Shown: positions 51,490 through 61,710 of the stretch, piece by piece
Numbering within the stretch: the first letter of the stretch is position 1
Layout: every line of letters begins with the position of its first letter
Made by a program: the position numbers and the translations under genes
From: Halichondria panicea
Taxonomy: Eukaryota; Porifera; Demospongiae; Suberitida; Halichondriidae
Assembly: GCF_963675165.1 (NCBI RefSeq)
Contig: NC_087385.1
Location: forward strand, 4,698,412-4,762,411
DNA length: 64,000 nt
Direction: 5' to 3'
The notes under the pieces: model-generated
Databases searched by the model: none
What the model saw: only the letters and a program-made list of their open reading frames with translations
What the model was told of the DNA's origin: nothing

Positions 51490-52044
51490 AGACTATTAAT
51501 TTTACTTAGACTAAGTCACAAAGTGGACTAGCTAAAATCTAGTTGCCATATCTATGATTATTCACAAGGGTAAGTTGTTTATCATCTACCTTCACACCTA
51601 TAGAGAGCATGAGAGGGATTGGAACACAGGAAATGCCTACTCAACCACTAACATACCATAATTAATAGTCATACATTATATCAGGTTTCAAATGCAAGGT
51701 GCAAATGACACCGTACAAGCCTGATTGCATTTCTATGCAAAGCATAGGAAATTGCATGTGCATGGAGATAGCTATATAGAGCTGCATTAACAATTACCTT
51801 AATACTTAATTCTCTTGCCTGGCAGGGGTACTGCAGCTTACGTCTTGTCAGTCTTGGGGATGCAGTGAGTCCATGCACTCACACACCGCGCGGCCCTCTT
51901 ATCCTCTTAGATGGTGGGTGGGGCTGCTGGGACTGCAGCGTATGTATACCAATTAACAAATAAAGGTTAGAAAATCTACAAACCTGGAAACTGTTGAGCT
52001 ATACAGCTAGCTCTCTATAAATTGTCACCAAGTCAGTGGCAGCT
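51490..52044. other. Divergent spacer between receptor copies 7 and 8
   Basis: AT-rich sequence with a 'tgcatttctatgcaaagcataggaaattgca' imperfect palindrome (about 51727-51758). No gene seen. Confidence 0.4.
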
Positions 52045-53876
52045 ATGGAGAGTCCAACAGTTGCTGCTCTTGCAGATGATATAGACTTGGAGATTGTCAA
52101 TCTGACAACAATCCACTCAATCCAAGTCAAGAACACACCTCTAAGGATGGTTGTGGCAATCTCCTGTGCCCTATCTATCATTGGATCCCTTCTCATAATA
52201 TTCTCTTATATATGCTTCAAGAAGAGAAGGACCAAAGCTCGTGAGATTCTGGTACACATCTCCCTCATGGACCTTGGAGTGGCGCTAGCCAACATCATCG
52301 GCGTGTCCGTTTATTTTGACCAATACTATTTTATCTATACCAACAACATACCCCACTACATTGACAATCTTTGCAAGGCACAAGCATTCTTTGCAGGATA
52401 CTCGACATTGGGCTCTGTGTTTTGGACTGTGTCTTTGATGGCATACCTTTACTTCCGAATAATTCACAGTCACACCAAGCACGCACTGTATTTCCTTCGG
52501 TTTTGCTATGGATTTTGCTATGGCTTTCCACTGCTAATTTCTCTGTGGTTGGTGCTAACTGGACGATTGGGCTACTCCCCGTATGACTCTGCTGGCTGGT
52601 GCACTCTAATCACTAAAGACCCGCTAAAAAACGGAGAGGTCGATATCTTCATAACTCTGTTTGGGAATGAGCTATGGATCTACTTGGCCTTTATCCTCAT
52701 ACCAATATTGTACATTTCCATACGGCTCTTCGTCTACAATAAGGTATGTTACATGTACCCTATAGTAAACCTATAGCAACGTGTGCAATTGCACTCCCGG
52801 CAGATACATTGTATTCACGCTAAGGTAGTGACCTTGCACAGCTGCATGCTGAGTTAAGAATTATTCATTGTTCCTCTTAATGCCGATATGTACATGTAAG
52901 TGTATGCAGGTTTGCAATGTACAGAATAATTTGTGATTGATGTCTAGATACAAGTGTGAATAAAGGAAGCTGTAATTATAATATAGTACCGTATATCTTC
53001 TAAATATCCCGGACACTTTCTGGGCAATTTTCATTGTTCTATAAGCAAACACTCTGGTGCTTTAATTTTACTAAACCAGACAATACCTGAAAAGTTGAGA
53101 TACATTCCAAGCAACATTTTATAGCCAGCAAGAGTGCTGCAAGTTAAGACAGTTTTGAGGATTAGCTAGTTTTAGATAGCTAGTGCAACTATTCAGTAGC
53201 ACACTGTTTTATTAAACTTAGCTAGCTCGCATCTTGTTCTAATTATTCCGGACACTTTGCATGCTCTGTAAAAATCTGTTCCAATTATACCCGGACAATT
53301 TCCAAAATAAGTGTATTTTGCTGTCCGATAAAATTAATGAGTTATGGTAGTTCCATAATTACTGCAGGTTGAGGCAACAAAGAAGTATGCCAATGAGACA
53401 CAAATTTGGTCAGCTCTTCAAAATGTCGACTACAAGTTTCTTTTCATTCCAATCATTTTTGTCAGCCTTCGAATATGGACTTGCATTATCATATGGATAA
53501 CAGATTTTGCCAAAGTGAAATTGAAGGAAGACGAATGGTACACCGAACTATTGTACTATCTATCGGTAAGTATATGACACATTTTGTTTGTTCATTAATT
53601 ATCTTTATACAGGGCATAGGAGACTCTAGTCAAGGCTTTGCTAACGCCATCCTGTTTGTTATATTTTCGAAGAATGTAAGAGAAAGCTTCAAAAAGTGCA
53701 TACAATGCAAGAGCTCGCAAAGGAGCTTGATTATTAACGCTGGTGATGAGTCGGGGGAGAGCTCAAGGATGTTAGAACCCTCCAGAGACTCAGACTATGA
53801 GGCTACCACCACTAACAGTGATGAAGAGAGAGAATATAACAAAGAAAAAGCATCACATAACTATGAAACACTATAA
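52045..53876 (+). CDS. GPR157-like GPCR, copy 8
   Basis: Three exons 52045-52743, 53368-53565 and 53613-53876 (386 aa). TM1 CALSIIGSLLIIFSYICFK, TM2 EILVHISLMDLGVALANIIG, TM3 entry NLCKAQAFFAGYSTLGSVFW, GRLGYSPYDSAGWC in loop 2, TM6 DYKFLFIPIIFVSLRIW and TM7 GIGDSSQGFANAILFVIFS. The tail is acidic and Ser-rich (NSDEEREYNKEKAS). It belongs to the 'LMDLGVxLANxxG' subgroup with copies 1, 2, 4, 9 and 10. Intron 1 (about 620 bp) has two 'ccggacactttc/g' words but no clear element borders. Confidence 0.87.
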
Positions 53877-53979
53877 ACTAATTCTCACCTTGTTTTTTAA
53901 CTATTTAAATGAGCTTTTTTTTAATAAATATACATGTACAGTAATATAATTTATATGGAATTTGTAAAAATTATACCAT

Positions 53980-56246
53980 CTATTGTTTGTTATCAGTACG
54001 TTTGGGGCCTAATTCTTCCTCACTGGTTAGTGTAGTGGGTGATCGAGTTCTACCCCTTGTCTTTATGACAGGTAGGCTGGACGAATTAGAGAGTTGTAAA
54101 TCTGTGACAGAAGATCGTTGTTTCTGTGTTTGACAGGCCTTGCATGATGTAGCTCTGGACTTGAAGCACTGTATCAATTTCTCTCGAACTTTTGGAGTAA
54201 AGACACAGAAGAGAAGAGCATTCACAAAGCCTTGTGCTGAATCGCCAATACCCTGCAAAATAAAATAATATTATTATGAATTTGTGTTATGTAATCATCC
54301 CTTCAATGTGACATGTTTACACCCAAGGAGGTACGCTGAATGTCAAAAGGTCACAAAAATATGAAAACATTTAACCAAGAGTTACTATTGCATTCTTCGA
54401 AACCACAAAGATTTGCCTTTTGCGCAGCTAGTTTATAAAATTTGATGTGCTGGTTTGCGCACTGGGTATAACAAGCAGACAAAAAAAAAGAAGCGCTAGC
54501 TACTACCGTATAGCGGGTAAAACATTCGTGATTGAGCAATTTTTAGTCACTTCGTGGATAAAATTTCCGTGGTTGCTGCTTGCACTGCAGGTAAAGGTAG
54601 GCAAGGTCGATTCATTCAATATTTGTCGTCAGGGCTCCAACCACGAAAACCACGAATATTTGGCCCCACGAAAATTACCAGCTATACGGTATTCATATAT
54701 ATGTATACCATATAGATTGTATATGTAGATTTTAAAAAAGACGATACAAAGGTCAAGAACGCAAGACATCCTTATTGACCCTGGAGTACCTCCTTGTATA
54801 AAAAAGGCCCCAGGCATTTAACATCATGTAACCACAGGCATATGTTGACACAAACATTACTTACTGCTGCATAGAGTAGCACATAGGACAAAACTCTAGG
54901 TGGCTCCATTTTCAAGTATACCACTAGAAACACCAGAATCATCGTCCATATTCTTAGTAGAAGAAAGAAGAATGGAATTAGGAGAAACTTTGTGTCTGCC
55001 TTACTAATGGTCGCCATGTTTGAACCTTGTAGAAACATCGGATTCATTTCCTTGAGCTGCAGTGGACAGTACAAATGTATTCACATGTTCAATTGATGTA
55101 CAATAGTAACAGCATGTACATTTGTACTTGTAATAGCTATAGGTAAAACTGCTTACATGAAATTTAATGTGACAATGAACAGAAACGTAGAGTATGGTCA
55201 CTGTAATGAAGGTGAGGTAAATCCATAAGTCGTTTCCAAATATGACAGCAAAAACATTCTGCTCTCCATCTTCGTTATGAACTTTCAGAGTGCACCAACC
55301 GGACCCACCTTCAGGGGAGTAGCCCAATTGGTCTGTGAATGGAACACCATAAAACACATTCACTATTCACAACATCAATGCACAGACTGACTCATTGTAC
55401 TAAGATATGTGTTATCCATTTGGGACAAGTTGTCACCAGTTCAGCTTTGCATTAGCTACATAAACTATGCACCATTTTAGGATTAAACTTTTGCCTCATC
55501 AACAGAAGATTCTAAGAAACTGAATGCAAAACAAAAGTGAATGCAAAACATGTTACTAGTAATGGTTACAGCTATCAAAACATACCTGTTATCACCAGCC
55601 ATAGTGACACTAGTAGAGGCATGCCCCAGCAGAAGAAGTAGGCCACATACACAACTCTAAAGTGAACCTTCCTACTGGTGTAGAAGACTAGGCAATAGAT
55701 ATATACAGCGAGGCTGAGTGTCCAGAGCACTGATGCCAAGGTGGAGTATGCAGCTACAAATGCTTGAGTCTTGCACAGTTGCAAAAGAACTGCACATGGT
55801 GTGTGAGTATTCACTCCATTGGTGACAATAATATCAGTGTGATTCATGACGCTAGACTCCAGTGGGCAATGCCGAATGTATTGGTCAAAATATACACAAA
55901 CTCCAATGAAATTAGCACAAGCAACTCCAAAGTCTGCGACCGATAAGTGCACCAGTATTTGGCGTGATTTTGTTCTGATTTCCTTAATACACAGGTAAGA
56001 GAGAATGATGAGTAATGCACCTAGCATAGAGAGGGAGCATGTGATACCAACGACTACTCGAATAGCAACATGCTTATGGAAGAAAAGTCCATCAACTAGC
56101 GACATATTTTGGATAGGAATTGAAGTAGTGTACAGCGATGGCTCATTAAGGACATCTTCACTGCTTTCCGTTAAAGTTGGACTTGAATCCATTAATCCAA
56201 GACTGAGACGATGCACATTCAATGCGTGCAGAGCAAGGGGTAACAT
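53980..56246 (-). CDS. GPR157-like GPCR, copy 9
   Basis: Four exons 55586-56246, 55157-55332, 54865-55056 and 53980-54252 (433 aa if the ATG at 56246 is used; an in-frame ATG at 56192 is an alternative). Its extra phase-1 intron lies before DQLGYSP, nearly 20 residues upstream of the intron position in copies 5-7. TM1 TCSLSMLGALLIILSYLC, TM2 QILVHLSVADFGVACANFIG, TM3 entry LLQLCKTQAFVAAYSTLAS, SGWCT in loop 2, TM6 DTKFLLIPFFFLLLRIW and TM7 GIGDSAQGFVNALLFCVFT. The first outer loop is long and carries an NHT glycosylation site. The TM6-TM7 intron contains a MITE and an interspersed repeat. Confidence 0.86.
54310..54480. repeat. Interspersed repeat also present in UFC1 intron 2
   Basis: The words 'aggaggtacgc', 'aatgtcaaaaggt', 'gcattcttcgaaaccacaa' and 'ttgatgtgctggtt' occur in the same order at about 27363-27620. 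The family is unknown to me. Confidence 0.55.
54504..54690. mobile_element. 187-bp MITE in receptor copy 9 intron
   Basis: The inverted ends are TACCGTATAGCGGGTAAA and TTACCAGCTATACGGTA, continuing with ttcgtg/cacgaa. Non-coding. A decayed relative may lie at about 52986 (taccgtatatcttcta). Confidence 0.7.
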
Positions 56247-56631
56247 CTGGATAGGAAAAACAACAGCTAAATTTAGTAGCTATTATAGCTATAGCATTAA
56301 TTTTATTACAATGTAGAATAACTACCTTGCAGTTGTGGTGCCTCCAGTACTGACAGTTTTATATGGTAGCTCTCTTATGATTATAATTGGTAGTTCAATA
56401 ATTATTGCCACTGTCACAAAATTAATGTTGTGCATGCAATCATCAGTGAATGTGCAATCTCTATTTTAAGCCGCGGACAAGAAAAAAGCCTGCGGTTTAC
56501 ACACCTCCTCAGGGATTTCCCCACTTCAAGCACCCAACAACAAACCAGACTCTGAAAACAACCTCCACCCGGTACCCTTCATCTTGGGGCTAATCTCAAG
56601 AGAAGCTTAGGCAGCAGCTTAATTTCACAAA
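56247..56631. other. Spacer between receptor copy 9 and the small gene
   Basis: Divergent upstream region. No element with clear borders was found. Confidence 0.35.
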
Positions 56632-56962
56632 ATGCCCAAGGTAAAGTCTCATGTAGATCTAGGCATATTGAAAAGCTATTGACATCCATCCCTCTAGGTG
56701 AAAATTCATTACTGTGTGGAAGGAGACACTACTGTTTATGCAACTATTGGAGCAGTTGTTGCTACAATTGATTTCATTATGAGAGGGTTGCCTGGTCAGC
56801 CAGAAAGTAATTTTTTCTAATTATAAACGCTAAAGTATAATAATTATGTCCTCTGCAGATTATCGTCCTGTCAGTATCGAAACAGCTAGCGGAGAACCAC
56901 TGACAGACTTTTCACAGCCACCACCAGACACTGTTTATGTGATAGGGGTTAGAGAAGAGTAA
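56632..56962 (+). CDS. Small 73-residue protein, family not recognised
   Basis: Three exons 56632-56640, 56698-56806 and 56859-56962 with good splice sites and matching phases encode 73 aa. The sequence starts MPKVKIHYCVEGDTTVYATI, has a hydrophobic AVVATIDFIM segment too short and mixed for a confident membrane helix, and ends DTVYVIGVREE. The alternating beta-like pattern and length suggest a small single-domain (perhaps beta-grasp-like) protein, but that is guesswork. The first coding exon holds only three codons. The compact exon structure and clean frame support a real gene. It lies between a GPCR and U2AF1, co-oriented with the latter. Confidence 0.6.
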
Positions 56963-57143
56963 AACACACATTCTTTCAGTCAGCTAGTTTTTATTATTTT
57001 TGTTATGCCAGAATATATCCGTTATTTTAGTCGTTACTGCCACGATATCCTAAAGCATACACCTCTGAGCATACACTGCGTTAGTTACTGATGCAGTTCC
57101 TATCATAAGCAGTATATTGTGAGCTGAGAAGGAACTACTTGAA

Positions 57144-58312
57144 ATGGCAGAATATTTGGCATCCATCTTTGGAACAGAGAAAGACAAGTAAGAAGAATGA
57201 TCATCATTCTAAATAGAGCACATTTTATTATCTTTCTTTTCTTACAGGGTAAATTGCTCCTTTTATTTCAAGATAGGTGCTTGTCGTCATGGAGATCGAT
57301 GTTCAAGACTGCACAATAAGCCGACTTTTAGTCAGGTAGGGTGTCATTTATTATTTATTTGCGTATAGATCTAGTTGAATTGATGCATGTCTATATAAAT
57401 TATGCAGACTATCCTGGTTCAGAATATGTACCACAATCCCAACAATCAGACTCAAAATCCGGGAGTACAGCCAAGTAAGTTCGCATGTTGATATGAATAT
57501 ATATTGTATATTGGGTTTCAAATGCGAGGTTCTTTCGATTGTTAGAAACGCAATCAGGCTTGTACAGTGTCATTTGCGTTCGATTAACCTTGCATTCAAA
57601 ACCTGATATGATATATGAGAAAGATCACTTTTCCCTAGCTGTGAGTGTAGAAGCAGAGCAGCAGCATTTTGATGCTTTCTTTGAGGATGTGTTTGTTGAG
57701 ACTGAGGATAGATATGGCCCCATCGAGGAGATGAACATCTGTGACAATCTGGGAGACCATCTTGTCGGAAACGTTTACATCAAGGTATCAATTCTATTTG
57801 AACATTGCCCTTGCTATGATGATGTAGATTTAGTCCTAATGCATAAATACATGTAGTAATAGGAAGTTTGGTTCAAGACAGAACAAAGTTAGGTTTCACT
57901 CTTCCTATAGTTTCGCTATGAAGAGGATGCAGAGGATGCTGTGCTGGCTCTCAACAATCGCTGGTTCAATGGCCAGCCCATTCACGCTGAGCTCTCCCCA
58001 GTCACTGACTTCAGAGAGGCTTGCTGCAGGCAGTACGAAATGGGGTAAGTGTTCATCTGAGATTGTTGATACTATGATGATGTCATTGTATCAGGGAGTG
58101 TACGCGTGGAGGATTCTGCAACTTCATGCATCTCAAGCCCCTTACTAGGGATGTTAAGTAAGTTATAGCAACTACCTAGACCATGAAGGTACCACGTAAG
58201 GTTATTAAGTGTCTTTGTCTCTCACAGAAAACACTTGTATGGCAAGAGGGCTAAGAATGTCATGGGTGGAAGGAGCCGCTCTCGAAGCAGATCACCACGA
58301 AGACGAAGATAA
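57144..58312 (+). CDS. U2AF1: U2AF small subunit (splicing factor U2AF 35 kDa)
   Basis: It recognises the AG of 3' splice sites as partner of U2AF65. Seven exons 57144-57187, 57248-57335, 57408-57474, 57639-57784, 57911-58044, 58095-58157 and 58228-58312 (208 aa; human 240). The N-terminus [20 protein letters not shown] is identical to human. The first CCCH finger is [20 protein letters not shown], then comes the UHM/RRM ([35 protein letters not shown]) and the second finger ([19 protein letters not shown]). Ser34 of the first finger, mutated in human leukaemia, is present. The C-terminal RS region is very short ([14 protein letters not shown]) and the glycine run is absent. Confidence 0.95.
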
Positions 58313-58492
58313 ACAATTTGAAATACTGGTTTTAGAAAACAATGGCTAGCTTGCAATTTCCTGTAACGTCATGATCCACTCTCATGTGATCATGCAGTTG
58401 TGTTAAGTTGTTAAGTTGTTCTTTCATCACCCTCTTTTGTAATCACATGGTGTATACACAAAAAAAACAGAAGGGTGTAAATTGCCATCAAC

Positions 58493-59979
58493 CTATACAT
58501 TTTTAATGGGAAATGTAAAAATATTTGATTCTTCAGCACTTCCTCGTGCAGGAGTATAGATTTCAGAAGTTGAATAATCAGTTACTGAATGCCCATTAAC
58601 TGTTCGTGCCTTCTCTGTCAGGAAAGGGTCTGTTTCGCCATCCTCAGTACTATCCCACCTGCTTCTGTGTAGCTTTAGTTTCAACTTCCAGTAGCTCAGA
58701 CTGAACACTGTAGTCCGGACTCTCTTGGTTAGTAGCACAAAGAGGACAGCATTAGCAGCACCTTGTGCTGAATCACCTATGCCCTGCAAATGGTGATTAG
58801 TATAATTATTATGGTTAAGAGCAATATAGGATTAATAGCACGAGTATAATAAGCAATGGCAAGGCTACTAATTGAACACAGATAAACTCACTGCTAGATA
58901 GACAAAGGTGAGATTCAGCCAGAGAGGTGATTGTTTTACTTGAACGTAGACAAACACAATATCCACAATGCTTGTCCACATTCGCAACAGTGTGAAAACA
59001 ATGGGAATGAGGAGAAAATTGTAGTCTAGGATGTGTACTGCCTCCCAGAACCTCCCCTCAGCTTGGGGAAGGTAAAGCTTGGTCTGCCTTAGCTGTATAG
59101 AGAGAATACATGTAGTTATAGGAGAGCCTTTGATCTTTTCTTAATGGACTAAATTCAGCTTTACAAGGATTCTGCTTGTACACACTAGGCTTCACATTAC
59201 ACATGTATGCACTATAAAGACGTGTTGTAACTGACCTTTTCTCTTATATATAGTTGAACAGCCAAATACAAAATGGGCACAAGAATCATCCCCAGGTAGA
59301 TCCACAGGTCATAGCCGAACGCAGCAGCATAAGTGTCAGGCTTGTTAGTTTCTGCATTGACAATGAGTATGGAGCACCATCCTAAATTAGCTGGAGAGTA
59401 TCCAAATCGATCAGTCACGACAAGCCAAATGCACACTAAGAGTGGAAGCAAGTAGCACAGGGGATAGGAGAGAGTTAGCGAATAGTTGGCTAGTTTTGTG
59501 GTGTTGTGCACAATGAGGAAGTACAGAAACACTGCCAGGCTAATGGTCCAGAGGATGGACGCATGAGTAAAGTAGTGTGCTATAAATGCCTGGGAGACAC
59601 AGAGATGTCTGATTGCAATGCTGCTGGGTTGATGGAAGGAAACACAAGGCATGTCCGGGTCGCTATCTTCGCTGAACAAAGAAATGTTTACTGTTTGATT
59701 GTGTATCGTTACTTGATTAGCTGTGAAATAAAAGCGATCAAAATAGATAAAGTTTCCGACAAGGTTTGCAAGTCCCACACCGAGGTCAGCAACAGAAAGA
59801 TGCACCAGAATTAGTCGAGCACGGCTTCTTAGACTCTTGAAGAAGATGTAACTGAATATTATCAACAGAGATCCGATCACTGATAACAAGCAGACAAGAC
59901 CGATGACTGCTCTGAATGGAGGCCCTTTGGCCCAGAAATCAACCACACTTGTTGAACATGTAATATGTTTCGGATCCAT
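58493..59979 (-). CDS. GPR157-like GPCR, copy 10
   Basis: Exons 59236-59979, 58892-59092 and 58493-58783 (411 aa), the three-exon plan. TM1 CLLSVIGSLLIIFSYIFFK, TM2 RLILVHLSVADLGVGLANLV, a long first outer loop with NQT and NIS glycosylation sites, LGWCS in loop 2, TM6 DYNFLLIPIVFTLLRMW and TM7 GIGDSAQGAANAVLFVLLT. The first donor reads GTCAGT, weaker than the others but in phase. Separated from copy 9 by the small gene and U2AF1; it is the last member seen on the right. Confidence 0.86.
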
Positions 59980-60308
59980 TTGCAGTCCAATTATAAATAT
60001 GGGTATAGATAGGCCAACTAAATGTTGTGCAGTTCAATAGTCACCTGCAGCAAGTCAGTCCAGGTCAGATAGTGCACCAAAACATGCTGGATTATCTTAC
60101 CTATAAAGTATGCATCAATGACTGGGCTTGCTGTGCTGGTTAGAGGGGGATACTTCTTCTGCTGTGCTGCGGAGCTGGAGCTGCATAGTATAATTTTTGA
60201 GCTCATGCATTCTTGACCATGTGATTAAAAAAGGGGGAGTGGCTGACCTTGATATTGCTGAGCTGGCAAACAACAAACCAGAGGAAGTTTCTTGGCAAGT
60301 TACATAAA
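59980..60308. promoter_or_regulatory. Divergent promoter interval of receptor copy 10 and the trefoil gene
   Basis: About 330 bp between opposite start codons. No recognisable motif beyond short AT-rich runs; promoter role inferred from position. Confidence 0.35.
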
Positions 60309-61498
60309 ATGGCAGATAAGAAGTATCCCCCTCCAACCAATGCCCCAGGCTACTACCAGGCCCCACCAGCGCCCACTGGATCCAGCAGGACGGTAATTGT
60401 CCAGGGCCGTGGAACAACCGTTGTCCAGCACACAAGCACCAGTACCAACTATGGAGGACAAAGGCAGCCTGCTGTTGTTCAGCCTCCTGTAGTTGTTCAG
60501 ACTGTGCGACCTGCACCTGTACGAAGTCAAGGAGGATTATTTGTAAGTTTGTAGCTACACACATTTTAAACGCTAAATGTATGCCTGCCCGGGCACCCAT
60601 ATGCCATACGTATGTACCGTACCCGTACCCATGCATGCAGGACAATCTTGGCAAAGCATTTGACTCGGCAGCTAAGGACCTGGGTAACATAGCCACCACG
60701 GCCACTCATGCTGTTATCAACCCCATGGTGAGCCTTCCACACTGTGTCTTGTTATTTCCTGGTATGCAAGAATAACATTGGGTACATCTAGTATCACCAT
60801 TAACACAACTCACAGGATTTAATGAGGAATGGCAACAAGATCTTGATTCAGTCCATGACTTCTGGGCTATACCTCAAGGTGTCTGAAAAAGGTCTACTGG
60901 AGACCTCCCAGGGGAAGGGACCGATAGCTCAGTGGGTGGTGGTCAAGCCTCAGCAGTACCCAAACACCATCAAGCTAGCCAATGCTAGTCGATCATCTTC
61001 CTACATCTCCGTTCAGAATGGCTATGCCGTTGGATATGTGCGTTTGTGTACTGATACATACTGAAGGTTGTCTCACTGTCTAGTTTACTACACAGTAGTT
61101 TGAGGAATGCAGGCAGGGTTGTCCCAAATTTCCACACAGTTTCAGAGAAACCATGGAATCTTAATGAACAGTGTGTGTGACTATTAATAGTGTCCTAATC
61201 CCTACAGGGCAGTGGTGGTTCAGACTGTGACTTCACCCCCTCCGTGCTGCCTGACTGGAGTGTAATGTTTGAGTCGGTCCAGAACCCTGGCTCTCACCTC
61301 GGAGTGCTGCCTACCGGTCAGCTCACTGCTCCAGCTCAGACCACCAAGGACACTGATGCCTCGCACTTCAAGATATTCCTTCTGGTAAGTTCTCTATGGC
61401 TATTGTCGTTGCTCTTGATGCTATACTCTAATCTTTCTAACGTGCCAGAACACTCTATAATAATTATAGTTGCTCATGTTTCTTTACAGGGGGTGTAA
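60309..61498 (+). CDS. Beta-trefoil-like protein with a Pro/Gln-rich N-terminus
   Basis: Five exons 60309-60542, 60641-60727, 60816-61037, 61208-61384 and 61490-61498 (242 aa), all phase 0; the last exon encodes only Gly-Val-stop. Residues 1-78 are low complexity, rich in Pro, Gln, Val and Thr (PPPTNAPGYYQAPPAPTG). The next exon gives a helix-like segment (NLGKAFDSAAKDLGN). The C-terminal about 130 residues contain trefoil-like repeats: ILIQSMTSGLYLKVSEKG, PNTIKLANASRSSSYISVQN, and FESVQNPGSHLGVLPTGQL. They resemble the hairpins of fascin, FGF or ricin-type trefoils, but I cannot assign a family. No signal peptide, so probably cytosolic. Confidence 0.65.
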
Positions 61499-61710
61499 AC
61501 TAGTCTATCACACGACAAGATTGAAACACTATGTACTAACAGTATAACTTCAATGTTTAATTTTATTGACTGCTGTGTTACATCATAGATATGATTATAT
61601 GTACCGTCTAGAAAGATATAGATTTCATTTTTTGTTTGTGAGTATTATTTGTTATCACTAATAAACAGTGTTTTAAAGATTGGAGAATGAGAAAATGTTG
61701 AAGCAGAACA

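Noticed and set aside
33340-59979. Rhodopsin-class (class A) GPCRs
   Set aside because: No DRY, NPxxY or CWxP motifs; the TM6/TM7 signatures are those of the GPR157/cAMP-receptor-like group.
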